A stretch of 64,000 nt of DNA from Plantago major (GCA_026545765.1 CM048841.1:63103608-63167607), one strand, 5' to 3'; shown: positions 32,742-44,615, numbered from the stretch's first letter. Made by a program: numbers and translations. Notes: a model not told the origin generated them from the letters alone.

Positions 32742-35404
32742 TCACGAAAGCAACCAAGGTATGCGCTTTGACTCATTGTCAATAAGTTTGCAGTATTTTG
32801 CTTTGAATTTTATAGTAAAACCCTTGTCTGCAAACTGGCTCATGCTAAATAGATTATATTTCAAATCCTTAACATGTAATACGTCAGTGATTGTTAATGA
32901 ACCCAATTTGACGTTGCCAAATCTCAGAGAGGGATTTAATTCTCCTCCAGCAAATCTGATATCTGGTCCTGTGTTGCAAGCTTTGTAATTGACCAGATTT
33001 GTTTTGTCTCCTGTCATGTGCTTTCCGCATCCACTATCAAATAGCCATTGTTCTTTAGTCCAGGAAGCATTCTGTCAGGTTTCTGAGTTTGCTTTTCAGC
33101 AAACTTTGCTTTCCTTGCCAGATTTCTTCTAGCCCTGGCATTCAGATTTTCAGTGGCTTGATTTAACTTCCACTTCTGATAATTGCTTTGAGCAATTCTA
33201 GCTTTCAGCCATCGTTCTTGCTCCTGTTTGTACTCATGAGCAAGTTGTTTTCCGATGCCTTTGTAGCCAATACCGTTTTGAGCACTTGAAGCTATCTGAG
33301 ATCTTTTCTCAGCAGCTTTGCTAGTCTCTGGTTGGTCTATTTTCTCTCCAGAAAATGTGACATGGGAGAATTTGCCAGCTCCTGCAATTCTACCTTTTTG
33401 AGAAATATAGCACTGTGGGTGTTTACACTTTTCAGTGTCGTGTCTCTTTTCAGAGATATGCCCAACAGTTTTGTTTTTGACTTGTTTTTCCCACAAAGGT
33501 TTAGTCGCGACTGCCTTTCCTTTGTCTACAATCTTTGTCTTGTGTCCGATATTATAGATTGCATGGGAACCATCTTGCTGAGTACTTACAAATGTTCTTC
33601 TTTCCTCACTCTTATTCAGAGTGGTAGAACAATCTGTCTGTGTAATCAGCCCAAGTCCTTTCTTTTCTGAAGGATCTCTTAAGTAAGATTGTACTTCAGT
33701 AAGAGTGTCACTAGCTTTGGCATAAGATTGAAAAGATACTTCTTTCTTCTTAAGTTCCTTGTTCTCAGAAAGAAGATCTTCATATTTCTTTAGTAGCTCA
33801 GCCATTGCTTTATTATGTGACTTTTCAGTCTCACATATCTGAGCTTTGAGAAATGCATTTTCAGCATTCTTTTTCTCAGATATCTTAACTAATTGAGAAT
33901 TTTCCTTTGCAAGAGAGTTCTTTTCTTCCTCAAGATTTTCGGCTCTAGCTCGGATCATTAGAAATTCTCTTTCATAGATATCAAGTTCCTTTCTGAGATT
34001 TTCTAGATCCTTGATTTCTTCTTCATCACTTTCATAAGTGTAACAAGAAGTATGTATTACCTCATCAGCCATAAGACAGTTTTCAATGTTAGAGATGTCT
34101 GGACCGTCAATCTCAGCAACTCCACACATTTCATTTTTCTTGAGGCCGAAGTCGATTACATCGTGAGTAACTCCACATAATTCTGGTGATGGTAAAATTG
34201 AGTCATCTGAATCATCTTCAGAATCTATCTCAACGTCTAGAGCATCCAATTGAATTTGGATTTTCTTTCTGTCTTCAGTTAACAAAGCTTCCTGGCTTCT
34301 TCTGAAGATTCTTCTATCTTTCTTGTCACTTGTCCTAAGTTTGTTGAAGGCAGGACAATCCTTCTTGAAGTGGCAAGGTTTCTGACAATAAAAACAGTTA
34401 TCGTTTCCAATTTCTGCTTCCTCAGTACATGATGCTTTCTGAGCTGGCTTGTTCAGCGAGCTTTGCATGTTTTTGTACTGGTGATAGTTTGAGCCTAGAT
34501 GCTTTTTCAGCTTCTCTTTGGCTTTTCTTCTCTCAATTTCTCGACTGACATATTTGCTCATTTGCTTTGCAGCAAGATCATCCTCAGTCTCTTCCTTGCT
34601 TTTCTTCTTTTCAGAAGTTCCTTGAGCAACTAGAGCAATGTTCTGCAACTTTTCAGTTGTTTGTTCTCTTTGTGTTGTCTTATAGTCAACTGCAGCAAGA
34701 TGTGAGAAAAGTTCTACTAGAGTGATATTTGGCATTCCTTAGTTAAAATAAAAGAATTTGGTGTGCTCCCAGTTTTGGTTAAAAATTCTGACTATAGTCT
34801 TAATCTTTTCTGACTGGGAGTATCTGTTGCTTTCCCCAAGTGCTGCCATATCACTCATGAGAGTGGTAAACCTGAAATCAAGTTCTTCCAGAGTTTCAGT
34901 GGGTCCTTGTTTGAAATTTTGAAATTTCAACTTGAGAACTTCGAACTTGTTTTCTTTGGTTTTCTCAGTTCCGGCACAGATTTCTTCAATCAGTTGCCAG
35001 TCAACTTTCGCCGTTTTAGCACCCCACAGTTTACACTGTATGTGCTCAGGTGTTGATCTGATGATGATATTACGAGCTTGACCATCCAGACGATTCCTCC
35101 TGGCATCTTCCGATGTCCAGAGTTCTCTGGGCTTTGGTTCGTAAATAACTTGTCTGGTAGATCTCCCACTTGTTGACGCATCGGTTTGTGAAGATCCTTC
35201 ACATTGATCTCTGTCTCTACCATTAGAAACCTCCATGACTTGTTTGAGTTGTTGAATGACTATTGGGCCATTCTTTATCACTTCGATCATTTCGTCACTT
35301 ATGGCTTGAAGGTGGAGCAGCATGTTATTTTTCCATTTCTCGTAGTTCTCTAGTTTGAGAACAGGTGCATCACTCAGAGACATTCCTGCACACTTAACAC
35401 ACAA
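32742..35404 (-). pseudogene. Family A copia gag, zinc knuckle and protease/pre-integrase region
   Basis: Gag starts at about 35386 (MSLSDAPVLKLENYEKWKNN), with a helical UBN2-type core and FKQGPTETLEELDFRFTTLM. A CCHC knuckle (CFYCQKPCHFKKDC) lies near 34340-34390. Long coiled-coil sequence follows (ENLEEEKNSLAKENSQLVKI), then CGKHMTGDK and VLHVKDLKYNLFSMSQ, the protease-to-integrase linker of copia. An acceptor-like TGTGCAG just before the gag ATG and GTGAAT after the CATATAG upstream suggest a possible short leader intron, unproven. About three breaks. Confidence 0.85.
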
Positions 35405-35487
35405 ATTAAATAGTCCTCAACAATGGACAAAGTTTTATTCACCTATATGGGGATCTAGGTTCAGTGCAGATGGCTTGTGAACCTCCT

Positions 35488-35499
35488 GCTCTGATACCA
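35488..35499 (-). other. Primer-binding site of the family A element
   Basis: Minus strand TGGTATCAGAGC, matching initiator tRNA-Met, two bases from the 5' LTR end. The plus-strand copy has the same site at 48482-48493. Confidence 0.9.
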
Positions 35500-35501
35500 C
35501 T

Positions 35502-37205
35502 TGTTGGTCCAGATAACGGCAACGTAAAAGACTAGAGGGGGGGGGGGGTGAATAGTCTTTTAAACTTTTGTCGATAAACACAATTTTTTCAGATATCCGT
35601 GTAGATATCTGATACTTAGAAACAGAGCGCGGAAGACTTAAGATAGATAAGTGCAGAAACAGTTAAATTGTGTGTGTGTGTTGCTGAAATATAAATACAG
35701 AAAGATAAATAACACATCAAGTATAGTGGTATCTGGAGGTGGCGTAATCCTCCAACTAATCCACTTCGGTCTTCCAAAGACCTAGAATTCACTAGAACAG
35801 ATAATTGAGTTCACCTTACAATAATCCTATTCTAAGAAATCCTTGGAATAAATGGTTCCCAACCAAATGTTCCCCCTGAGTTATTCCCTAGCTTCTTCAG
35901 CCAAGTACTTCCTATACTCAGAAACCTTTTTTAGTTATTCCCTAGCTTCCCAAGCTAAGTACTTCCTATACTCAATAACCTTGGAGTTATTCCTTAGTTT
36001 CCCAAATCAAGTACTTCCTATACTCCGGTAACCTTGGATTTATTCCCTGATTTTCAAACTAAGTACTTCCTGTACTCCACGCCAGTTATGGTGTCGGTTT
36101 CAGTTTGAGTTGTCAGATGAGCTTCTTTAATAACTTATTCAGTTATTCAGATAGCTCTGTGAATCAAGTATACTTAATACACTTTTCAATGTATGGTATC
36201 TTGTTCTTTTTATATACTGACCCAAGTCTTAGATAAGTGTTCAAGAGAATGAATCTCAGATACTTGATCTTTTGATTCAACTCTTTCACAGATAGCTGTG
36301 CTTGTTTACGATAAGGACACTTAGAACTTCAGTGTTACTCAGGATCAAAAGCTTTGGTCGCAACAGAAAGCTTTGAGGATAAGTAAGTTGCTTTGAGAGT
36401 AAGATTGATGAAGTTCTCAAAGGTCGATTATGATTCGGTCTCTTCTCAAGCAGTCTAAGTGTTGATATTTATAGATGAATTTGAATGCCGTTGAATAGTA
36501 TCCGTTAGGCTCAAATTCAAACGATTGATATCTGTATATAATCTTTATGAGGTTTTGTCTTCTTCTTGAAGCTCGTTGCTTTTGTTCAGACATCTCTGTC
36601 CGTGCATTAAATGCATTGTACTATACTTTTTGTCCTGTAGTGTCAACGGAACTATGCTTTGTATCAGAGACTAGTATTATCTGATTCTTTGCACGTCCTT
36701 ATCTTCAATCTTCAGATACCACTTTTATTGAAACAATTTTGTTTGCAATATATTTCTTTTTCAGAAATGTTCTTAAAGCTCAAGGTATCTGAGAATAGAT
36801 ATATGTGGACACTTTCCTTGTTTTCAGATAGACCTTTCATTTCTCAGATATCTCTTGTGACACAGTTTGTCAAAAACTAATCGTGTCTCCAAGATATCTG
36901 GCCAAGGTATCTGGAAAACTGTTTCAGTAATCTTGTGTAGTTTCTCCAAGTCTTCAATGTCGTTGAACTCGTTCTGCTTGGATGTCTTCTTCTTGGTTTT
37001 CTCTTCATAAATAAAAATTACATTTGAGACCTAACATCCTATACAAGATTAGCTAGACTATCATACTTAGTGGGTTTCCTCTTTTACAATGTTCAAGTGA
37101 ACCAAGAGTACTAATCACCTTTCTGAGACTAAGATAAGTCATCATGTTGCTGATCAAAATCTAAACAGATATTTCTAACAAAATATCTAAACAAATTTCC
37201 TAACA
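35502..37205 (-). repeat. Family A element 5' LTR
   Basis: 1704 bases. It carries four 52-base internal repeats (about 35877-36083), a TATA-like GATATTTATAG region near 36470 on the plus strand, and a stem-loop near the PBS-proximal end whose C-rich loop (G-run at about 35536 on the plus strand) is expanded here. Confidence 0.92.
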
Positions 37206-37397
37206 AATTTCATATTCGAGCAGGGCAAAAACATACGAGCAGGTAGTAAGCATATCACGAAAAGTAGAGAACTTAGGAGGAGTGAAGACGTACTTACTTG
37301 ACAAAGTTGACTGGACAAATTTGAACGGACGACTAAGCCTTGCTGCTTCTCCGAGGGAACGGATTCGAAGAAGAAATTTCAAAATTCTGCGAGTCTT

Positions 37398-37500
37398 ACT
37401 TGCTCGGATGTGTCTTCAATTGCTCGGATTGCTTTGTGATTGCTCTGAGTTTCGATATTGCTAAAAGTGTGAAAGTGACTGATGAGCTGACTATTTATAA
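37398..37500 (-). promoter_or_regulatory. Opposite-strand promoter and leader of Tat II
   Basis: Minus strand: CCCTTATAAATAG (TATA at about 37492-37500), CAGTCACTTTCACAC, then ATCCGAGCAAGTAAGA with a donor at 37399. The same order is seen in Tat I (5265-5438), including the TCACTTTC block and the TCCGAG..AAGTAAG donor, which supports function in both. Confidence 0.6.
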
Positions 37501-38082
37501 GGGAAATTTGGGGAAAGCCAAGAGTCACATCACTTGGATTTGAATCCCAGCCGTTGGTCCTCTCCAATCCAAGGGTTGTGACGCTTCGCGAGTGGATGGC
37601 TGTCAATACGTCGCATTTAATGCTTGACAGACACGTCACATCAATCGGGCTTAGCACCCCAACCGTTGATGTCGTCCCGATCCAACGGTCGTGTCGCTTT
37701 ACTCGGGATCTTTCCCCCATGGGCCGGACGGACAACCTATTGGGCTTCTTTGGCTTACGGATCAGTGACCCGGGAGGACCAGTTCAACAATCGGTCCAAT
37801 GGATAGCTTCCAGAGGGCTACATCAGATCCTAACCGTACTCGGATCTATATATCTCGGTTATAAATACTTTTTCCATCTACAGTCCGAGCTATTACATTA
37901 ACTCAGACTGTAGAAGGAAAAGGGGGGGGGGGGAGAGATATATTGAATTCCTAAGAACACGGAACACGGATGACGGATCTCAAGAAAAGGGGCTTTTTCC
38001 TTTTTTCAGTTAACGATTCGGACACGCTCCACAACACACTTGATCTTTTCATAGTTACCAACTATCTTCTACTAAGATACTT

Positions 38083-38100
38083 GGAAACTAGGGGGACATA
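38083..38100 (+). other. Tat II polypurine tract
   Basis: GGAAACTAGGGGGACATA directly precedes the LTR, identical to the Tat I tract on its own strand. Confidence 0.85.
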
Positions 38101-38936
38101 TGTTGTTACGGACATGTGTCCAAACCGTTAAGGGCGCCATAGAGCGTGTCCTAAAGCGCATCACGACTTAATTAGCCAATTCAGTACTGGTCCGACCTCA
38201 CATGGTCCGTCCAAAGTGAATCGACCAGTACGCTAAAGTCACTACACCCTTACAGCTAGTCCGAGCTAGCTAGGAAAAAGACTTCTAAACCTGGCTACGT
38301 CAGTAAAGAGATGCCAAACGGACCGGACGAGAGAATCTCGGACGCCACCATCACATCAAGACCAAACGTATAACAGAATTACTGAGATACTTCCGTGAGA
38401 CTCTTGGCTCGGACATCCATTGTTACTCAAGGGCAGATCAACCAAGCAGACAGAATTGTCCCTGGAACTAACATGGACCCAACAGTCGGAACAGTACTCT
38501 CAGAGGGAAAAGGTCCAAACTACCCTCCCAGGCCCAGTAATCGGTATTGGATTACTGTTCACTAATGGGCCATGGGCCAAAGGTAGCATTGGTGTCCAAA
38601 TCTGAATCATACACTTGGCATCATCTTATAAACCTCTTCATAAGTACACGATAACTATAAATATGGCTCCAAGACCTTAAGGTAAGTGTTTTTGGACATA
38701 ATAACCTTCCTCATAACTATTACATTGGGAGCTTCCAACTCTCTTTCGAGTAAAGTCTCTAACCGGAGTGACATAGGCAATCCGGGTATCCCGTTCTAAC
38801 CCCCCCCCCCCCTTAGTCCTTTCAGGTGCTCTAGCTCGGACAAGTACTGCTTCGGACTTCAAGTAGGAGGCGGGACCTAGACCAGGTTGTTTGTAATAGT
38901 TTAGTCAGTTAGTGTTCGAGGTTTTACCCCTCAACA
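38101..38936 (+). repeat. Tat II LTR
   Basis: 836 bases from TGTTGTTACGG to CCTCAACA. A TATA box (TATAAATA at 38656-38663) gives a plausible U3 promoter, followed by GGTAAGT near 38681, a possible donor. Its sequence differs from the Tat I LTR, so it is a different Tat family. A long C-run lies at about 38801. Confidence 0.8.
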
Positions 38937-39430
38937 AAACTTATGAGCAGGAAATACCAAATTGGTTTCTAAATTGGTGGACATATTTTGGAACCACCTG
39001 GGTAATACTCCCTAAAAAATTTTCAACCCTATTTACTAACTGGATAAATGTCACTCCAAAAAAGGAAGTTCCTCAAGAAAATTATTCTTTATATTTACCA
39101 CCTGGGTTATTCTCCTTTGGTTTTGTTAGATCGAATTTGTTGTATTCCTTTACTCTTTGCTATAGACTGTGCAGGTTTGGTATCCAGCACTGAGGAGGAA
39201 GAGGAGACTGTGGAAGTGTCATTCGATTCATTACCTACCACAATTACAATGACATTGGTTCTTTGCTCAGAATTCTTTCTGAAATATATATATATTTTTT
39301 TCCCTCATGTTTAAGTTTACTGAAGCCACCCATGTCTCTCTTGCAGGAATGGAAGAAAATTTTGGATGTACTCGAGTTGTATCCCAATGGTTTCCCTAAT
39401 GGCCTCAAGTTTCCTTCAGGCAAGTCAACT
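38937..39430 (+). pseudogene. Gene-like fragment with two exon-like blocks, product unknown
   Basis: 38942-39190 encodes EQEIPNWFLNWWTYFGTTWV and similar aromatic-rich sequence; the wording recalls caulimovirid polyproteins, but I am not certain. A block from about 39174 opens after GACTGTGCAG and encodes LVSSTEEEEETVEVSFDSLP. Another opens after TCTCTCTTGCAG at 39346 and encodes EWKKILDVLELYPNGFPNGL. The acceptor sequences and reading frames look like plant exons. No complete gene is present. It could be a host gene fragment, viral sequence, or both side by side. Confidence 0.35.
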
Positions 39431-39808
39431 AGTTTCCATTTTTCTAGTGTTAATTCTTTACATCAACGAAAACTAACCTGTGCTTTCATATATTTTTTCT
39501 TCTTTTCTACTTTTTTTTTACTACTTTATTATTATTTTGAGCCCGCCAAACACTCAAACAAAAAATCAAAAAGTTGAATGTAGAAATTCATTGGTACTGC
39601 GTTTAGTAGCATGATCCAAATCTTAATAGCAAGATATATAAATCCATATTGATATTATATAAACCCATATAAAAACATGTTTAGTAGATATTATTACAAA
39701 TCTAATCTATTTTTAATATAATGAACTATGTTAATACCATTTAACTACTTTACCAAAAGATGACGTCTGACTTTTCAAAATTCAATCACGTCATACTTGA
39801 AGTAGCAC
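39431..39808. other. AT-rich DNA without a recognised feature
   Basis: T-rich then A/T-rich sequence, no coding potential. The PIF/Harbinger end may lie here, but no terminal inverted repeat was found. Confidence 0.4.
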
Positions 39809-39948
39809 AGCTAAATTCTCTCCACCATTAGATCAAATCAATCTCCACCATCCATTACGGAGGTGGTTATGTATATAAAGAGCTAAATTCTCTCCACCAT
39901 TAGATCCAATCTCCACCATCAATTAAGGAGGTGGTTGTGTATATAAAG
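39809..39948 (+). repeat. Tandem duplication carrying a TATA box in each copy
   Basis: Units 39809-39880 and 39881-39948 share AGCTAAATTCTCTCCACC at the start and GTATATAAAG at the end. The second TATA leads into an A-rich leader-like stretch. It may be a duplicated promoter on the plus strand, but no plus-strand gene follows. Confidence 0.6.
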
Positions 39949-40149
39949 AGGTTGTAAAGAGAAACAACAGTTAAAGATTAGAAACAAACTAAAAATTGCA
40001 GATGATCCTTATTCATCAAAATCAATTCTAAAAATAAAGCTAAAAGTATTTAATGTAAACAAAACACCTAGAGTTTGAATCTGAATTTGTAAAACGTTAA
40101 GATGAAGGAATTTCATTAAATTCTACCAACTAACATGCCTTTAACATAG

Positions 40150-40985
40150 GCCAACTACATAGGCTAACTGATCCTCCGCATCCATTGCAACAAAAAGCTG
40201 GAAAAGCATACACTTCTCCATGAGCTTTTGAGCAAAAGCATGTTCTTTAAACCAGCCATAGGGTTCCTGTCATGATTTTTCAATGGATTTATTCAATTCA
40301 AGCAAGGCCTCTTTTGTGTCGTTCATGAATGAATTCATCATCACAGTCATTGCATCATCAGCAACGGGGCACCATCAGCAATGGGAGCAACGGGATCCAA
40401 CTTTTTCTTCTTTGAACCACCTCCAGCAGTTAACATGATCAGAATCTACATCTCCATCTTGAACGTAGTAAGAAGTGAATTAGGTGTCATATCCAGAATT
40501 CTTGTCCTTATCTTTACTAACCTTATCCTTATTGCGACTTATTTTCTCAGATTCCATATTTTCTGCGTTTCTTTTCTTTGAATATCTTTTCTCCTCGTGC
40601 GTGTCAAAATCACAAGCTTTCTCCCCCGTTGCCCTTGCCCTATCTTTTCCAGAAAGTTCACACCAATCTTGATAATACGGAAAGGCATTTCCCCGAATCT
40701 TATCAACCTCAGTTCCGTTCTACATTCACAATATGCAAAAACCAAAAGTCATAAAACTATACGTCAGACCATAAAAATTGAATTATAAATTAGGTAAGTT
40801 ACCTTTCTCAAAGCATCCCAAAGTTCTTCAGATTCAACTGTAACCATATTATTTGGATGATCCCAATTAAGTCCACTTAAATTTGCAACATCAGACAACA
40901 TAATCCATTCCCTTTTCCAAACAGTCAGCTTGGAATTAACAGTGAGCTCATTAAGAGCATTCGGGCATAACTTTTTTAATTTCAT
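40150..40985 (-). pseudogene. PIF/Harbinger ORF1: Myb/SANT-like protein
   Basis: Minus-strand exon 40985-40803 encodes ELTVNSKLTVWKREWIMLSD and SGLNWDHPNNMVTVESEELWDAL, the C-terminal half of the plant Myb/SANT-like domain of Harbinger ORF1 proteins. A GT-AG intron (40802-40720, 83 bases) is followed by NGTEVDKIRGNAFPYYQDWC and then a Lys/Ala-rich and helical tail to about 40150 (NSFMNDTKEALLELNKSIE). These proteins help the transposase enter the nucleus and bind the element ends. The N-terminal Myb helices are not clearly present and the frame is shifted in the tail, so it is decayed. Confidence 0.7.
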
Positions 40986-41149
40986 CCCTTACAACATTAT
41001 AGAAGCTGCTCCAAATACACACGAAACAACACACATGAATGTTTCTAATAACCAACCAATTCCATAGACCATTTTGGGTAGCTTATAAACACATTGAAGA
41101 CGGCCTACATAATAACAATATTTCCTATCACAACTAATCTGGTGTTAAT

Positions 41150-42319
41150 ACATTCTAAAAATTACGCCACTCATTGTACATATCCATTGCTAATTTAGCT
41201 CTCCAATCCGACCACTCATCAGATGGCTTAACAGTGTCAAACAACTGCCATATCAAACCTGATAAAATTATGGAGTAAGCAACAAGCCATGTTTTGAACG
41301 CCTATATGATAGTAAGTATTGCTCCGAAAGCATGCCCATCGTCCTTTGAGTTTTTCAAAGGACCTCTCAATGATATTTCGTGCTTTTGTGTGACACATAT
41401 TGTAATATTCTTTATAGTTTCGAGGTCTTGCGTCTCCTTCACCCCATTCAGAGAGATGATACCTTATTCCTCTATATGGTGTTAAGAATCCCTCACAGTT
41501 TGCGTAACCACCATGATCTAAAAAATAGCAACCTGAGTGATGTACATAATATTTCTTAGTATTATTGGATGGAAGTATACGTCAAATTAGAAAAACACCA
41601 AGTAGTATATAACCGGTTATAACTTGTTGGTACTTAAGGCCTGGTTCCCTAGTCATGCCATCACGTAACACTTCTATTTGCAACTGATCCCTCCCATCCA
41701 GATAAAACATAAATGAAGTTCATATTCTTATCGCTTTACGCTAACACATTTGTGGAGATTTCACCTTTTCGAGATATGTACCTATTTTTAACGGTAAGTG
41801 GCACACACACCTTCACATGTGTTCCGTCTAATGCACCTACCAAACATCCCTACAAAACATAGGTATTACAATCAAATCTTAACGTATAAAGATTAGTGAT
41901 TAATAGGGAAAAAATGTTATAACATTAGTTACTCACAGGAAATATTAGAGCCGTCGCATCCAGTGTTAAAATATAGACCAACTGTCGCCCCTGACCTCTT
42001 ATAATACAATTTTATGGATACGTTCTTTTTTATGATGAGCAAGAACATGTAGTAAGAGCGCCACTTGCTCAGTTACACTTGCATACTTTTCATCTTCAAG
42101 ACCACCCGCATTACGCAAAATTTGACAAAGCCTACCAAATGCATTCCTATCCATTCTCAATTGTTCAATGCAGACAATGTCATTTTCTCGAACAAGGTTA
42201 CTGAGGTGTTCAATTTGTTTGGTAATCTTTTTAATCATGCTATATCGCTTAGTTCTTTTACGCAATCGCGATTCTCGATGACTCATAGTACAGTACCACA
42301 ATACTCTACAATCGAACAA
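41150..42319 (-). pseudogene. PIF/Harbinger DDE transposase (decayed)
   Basis: The N-terminal exon (42319-41999) has MDRNAFGRLCQILRNAGGL and VTEQVALLLHVLAHHKK, the helix region of plant Harbinger transposases. Past a probable intron (donor GTGAGT near 41937), LVGALDGTHVKVCVP gives the first catalytic Asp (about 41800-41845). Farther on, DHGGYANCEGFLTPYRG gives the second and RNIIERSFEKLKGRW (about 41335-41380) the Glu. All three catalytic positions can be seen, but they lie in different frames with several disruptions, so no active enzyme is expected. The neighbouring ORF1 on the same strand confirms the class. Terminal inverted repeats were not identified. Confidence 0.8.
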
Positions 42320-43060
42320 TTTAAATCACCTTGGCTTTCCAATGGGTAAAATCCATTCTTGGTATTCTACAATGTGACTACGCCAAGTACTCTACAATCA
42401 CATGTCCATTTAAGGTACTCCGGCACAAAAATCTGAAGACGCTACCGGAGCTTTGACTCTGACTGGATGTTTGACTCTGCAAAAAAATAAATTCAAATTG
42501 ACACGTGTCGTTCTCATAATAAAAGTGCGAATTTAATTTAAAAAAAATTGAACAATTGAAAATAAAATTAGGAAAAATTCTGAAATTCAAATATTAATTT
42601 GTAAAAAATTAATTTATTTTTAAAAAAAAATAAAAAACCGTTATCATTCTGAAAAAAATTATTTAAAAAATATGGTGACACGTGGTGAAAATCAAAACAA
42701 ATTTAAAAAAAAAATTATACATAATTTTAAAAAACTAGAAATTACTTTAAAAATTAGGTGACATGTCATGTTTTCATTGGTCCATATAATGTTTTTCTTG
42801 GTCCACATAATGTTTATCTAAATTCTAAAATAAAATAAAATATTTCTTAATAAAAATCAAAAATTCCGTTCAATACTAACTAAGCATCTCTGTCATTTAA
42901 ACAAGAGTTGCATTCCTTTAACCCTTTCAAAAGATGGTATATCAGTAGGATTTGCACAAGTACCATGTCACAAGTTAAACAAGCTACATTAGCTAGACAA
43001 AAAGAGAGTAGCCGGACAAAACCTATGCTAGCTGGACAAAACAAAAATCATACAAATTGA
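42320..43060. other. AT-rich spacer between two DNA-transposon remnants
   Basis: No gene recognised. 42600-42880 is very A/T-rich. 42960-43050 carries repeated CTAGC(T/C)GGACAAAA words, probably 3' flank of the Mutator-like gene. Confidence 0.45.
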
Positions 43061-44336
43061 CTAAGTCGTGTTCTTATTCTTCTTGTTTTCTCTAACTGCA
43101 TCCAATTGCTTCCTGGAAATGGTGTTGGTTGGTTTCTGCCTCATGTGAACTATTCCACCATCTATGTTAAGATTCTTGGTATAGTTCTTGGTTTCACCTT
43201 TAGCTTGGATCTGCTCCCACATTGTTGGAGCTGACTTAGGTTCACTTGAACATCCCTGATCACCAACTGAATTAGATATAGTATACCTCTTCATGATATC
43301 AGCAACACCTAGCCTTGTCTTAGAAACCTATGTAAACCATATAAAAAGTTCCAATGAATATCCTCAATATCCAGTAATAGACAAAAAACAAACTACAGTA
43401 GTAATATCTAATTCAGGTTGAATAAATTCAGCCGAATTTTTTTTTAAAAAAGATTTATGACGGATAAATTCATCAAACCTAACGACAACATTACCTGAGT
43501 ACTTGTTTCCTCTGCAGCAGTATCACCTTGTTGTTTCCTACTTTTCTTAACCACCTAAATTTTTGAAAATATAGAAATGTTAATGAAATTTGAAGAAAAC
43601 AAGAAACTAATGAGAACACATGAAATGCACCTTTGATTTTCCCACCGGCTTTCGATTTTTCCCTTCCATTTTATTAGACCCCTGCAACAAAAAATAACTA
43701 ATTACAACACATAATATCTTATTAATGCTAGCAGGTATTAGGGTGTTGCTATACCTGTTCTTGACTGATACCCTTCTCTAAGTCATCCCTTTGCTTCAGT
43801 TCACATGACTTGATGTTTTGAAACCCCTCTCTACAATAGCTGCACTTAACAGTAAGTTGATTCTTCTTCAACTTGTAATTGTTGTATATAGACACCTTGG
43901 GATTTCCACCACCTCTGCACTTGGCTTTTCTCTTCCTTTTCAAAGCAGGCTCGTCTGGGTCTCTTCTTCTCAATGTCTGAGGTCTACCCTTAGATCTTGG
44001 CTCACAAGGTGGTAAAGGAGCTTGGATACCGGTTCTGATCCACTCACTTCTTCCATTAATAGGTTCAACCACGGGATCATAGATTCCGTTGTAGGTTGAG
44101 ACATAGTATGCTTCATGAACATACTTAGCTTCCTCCCATCCATTCTCAGTAATACAAGCTATGGCATGCTTGCAAGGGATTCCACTAACGTTCCATTTCC
44201 TGCAGCCGCATGTCCTTTTCTTAAGGTCAACTGAATATCTTTCACCCTGTGAACCAATTACCTTGAACAACCAAGACTCAGATGCCAATGGGACAATACC
44301 ATTAGCATTTTCCTCACTAATGTCCCATTTCCACAT
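43061..44336 (-). pseudogene. Mutator-like (MULE) transposase, C-terminal exons with SWIM zinc finger
   Basis: Four minus-strand exons: 44336-43755, 43681-43631, 43554-43495 and 43327-43061, joined by GT-AG introns 43754-43682, 43630-43555 and 43494-43328, all in phase 0. Exon 1 has the SWIM finger CGCRKWNVSGIPCKHAIACI, which contacts DNA in MULE transposases, then a conserved tail (KGRPQTLRRRDPDEPALKRK) and CSYCREGFQNIKSC, a knuckle lacking the usual His. The last exon ends at a stop codon at 43061. The DDE catalytic core is absent, so the protein cannot transpose. Confidence 0.8.
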
Positions 44337-44615
44337 TCGTAGTGATTGGCCTATGTGTCACATCTTTCACACTCATAGAAGCTTGGCTACCCTTTCTAAT
44401 ATCCTACATAACCTGATCTTCATCAATGGAAAGAAGAACATCATCAGGAATGTCAGCTTCATAGTTTACTGTCATGTAAAACATATCATCATCCAACACA
44501 CTATTCTATTACTGCCATCTTGGTTCTCATCACTACCAGCCTCATTTTCTTCAACACTATCACCATCATCACTGTCATTGTCAGCCTCTTCACTACTTAG
44601 TACCCCATTCATTTC
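44337..44615 (-). pseudogene. MULE N-terminal acidic remnant
   Basis: Minus-strand sequence encodes EEADNDSDDGDSVEENEAG and, in another frame, YEADIPDDVLLSIDED, resembling the acidic N-terminal region of plant MULE proteins. It directly precedes the C-terminal exons, so the middle of the gene (catalytic core) has been lost from this copy. It stops where the pararetrovirus sequence starts. Confidence 0.5.

Larger units (their letters stand above)
21569..37205 (-). mobile_element. Family A Ty1/copia element, SIRE-like, with large extra gene
   Basis: 15.6-kb element on the minus strand. In its own sense: 5' LTR (37205-35502), PBS, gag (about 35404-33014), integrase, RT and RNase H (to 29730), then about 6.8 kb before the 3' LTR (22942-21569). 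The copia order (integrase before RT), long LTRs, RT wording and downstream coding region fit the SIRE/Maximus lineage. The downstream region carries an extra gene with its own TATA box and introns. LTRs differ in length and by several percent. gag-pol has about five or six breaks and the extra gene more. Two further family A copies lie in this window. Confidence 0.93.
37211..38936 (+). mobile_element. Tat II: 3' end and LTR of a second Tat element
   Basis: Plus-strand element remnant: about 890 bases of internal sequence, a purine tract identical to that of Tat I, and one LTR. The internal part contains the opposite-strand promoter and leader donor of the aORF gene. The remainder of the element is not seen; family A insertions lie to its left. 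No coding part is left here, so it is a fragment. Confidence 0.8.

Noticed and set aside
36659-36880. Frames within the family A LTRs (also 22510-22707 and 47159-47505)
   Set aside because: They are in LTR sequence on either strand, differ between copies and match nothing.
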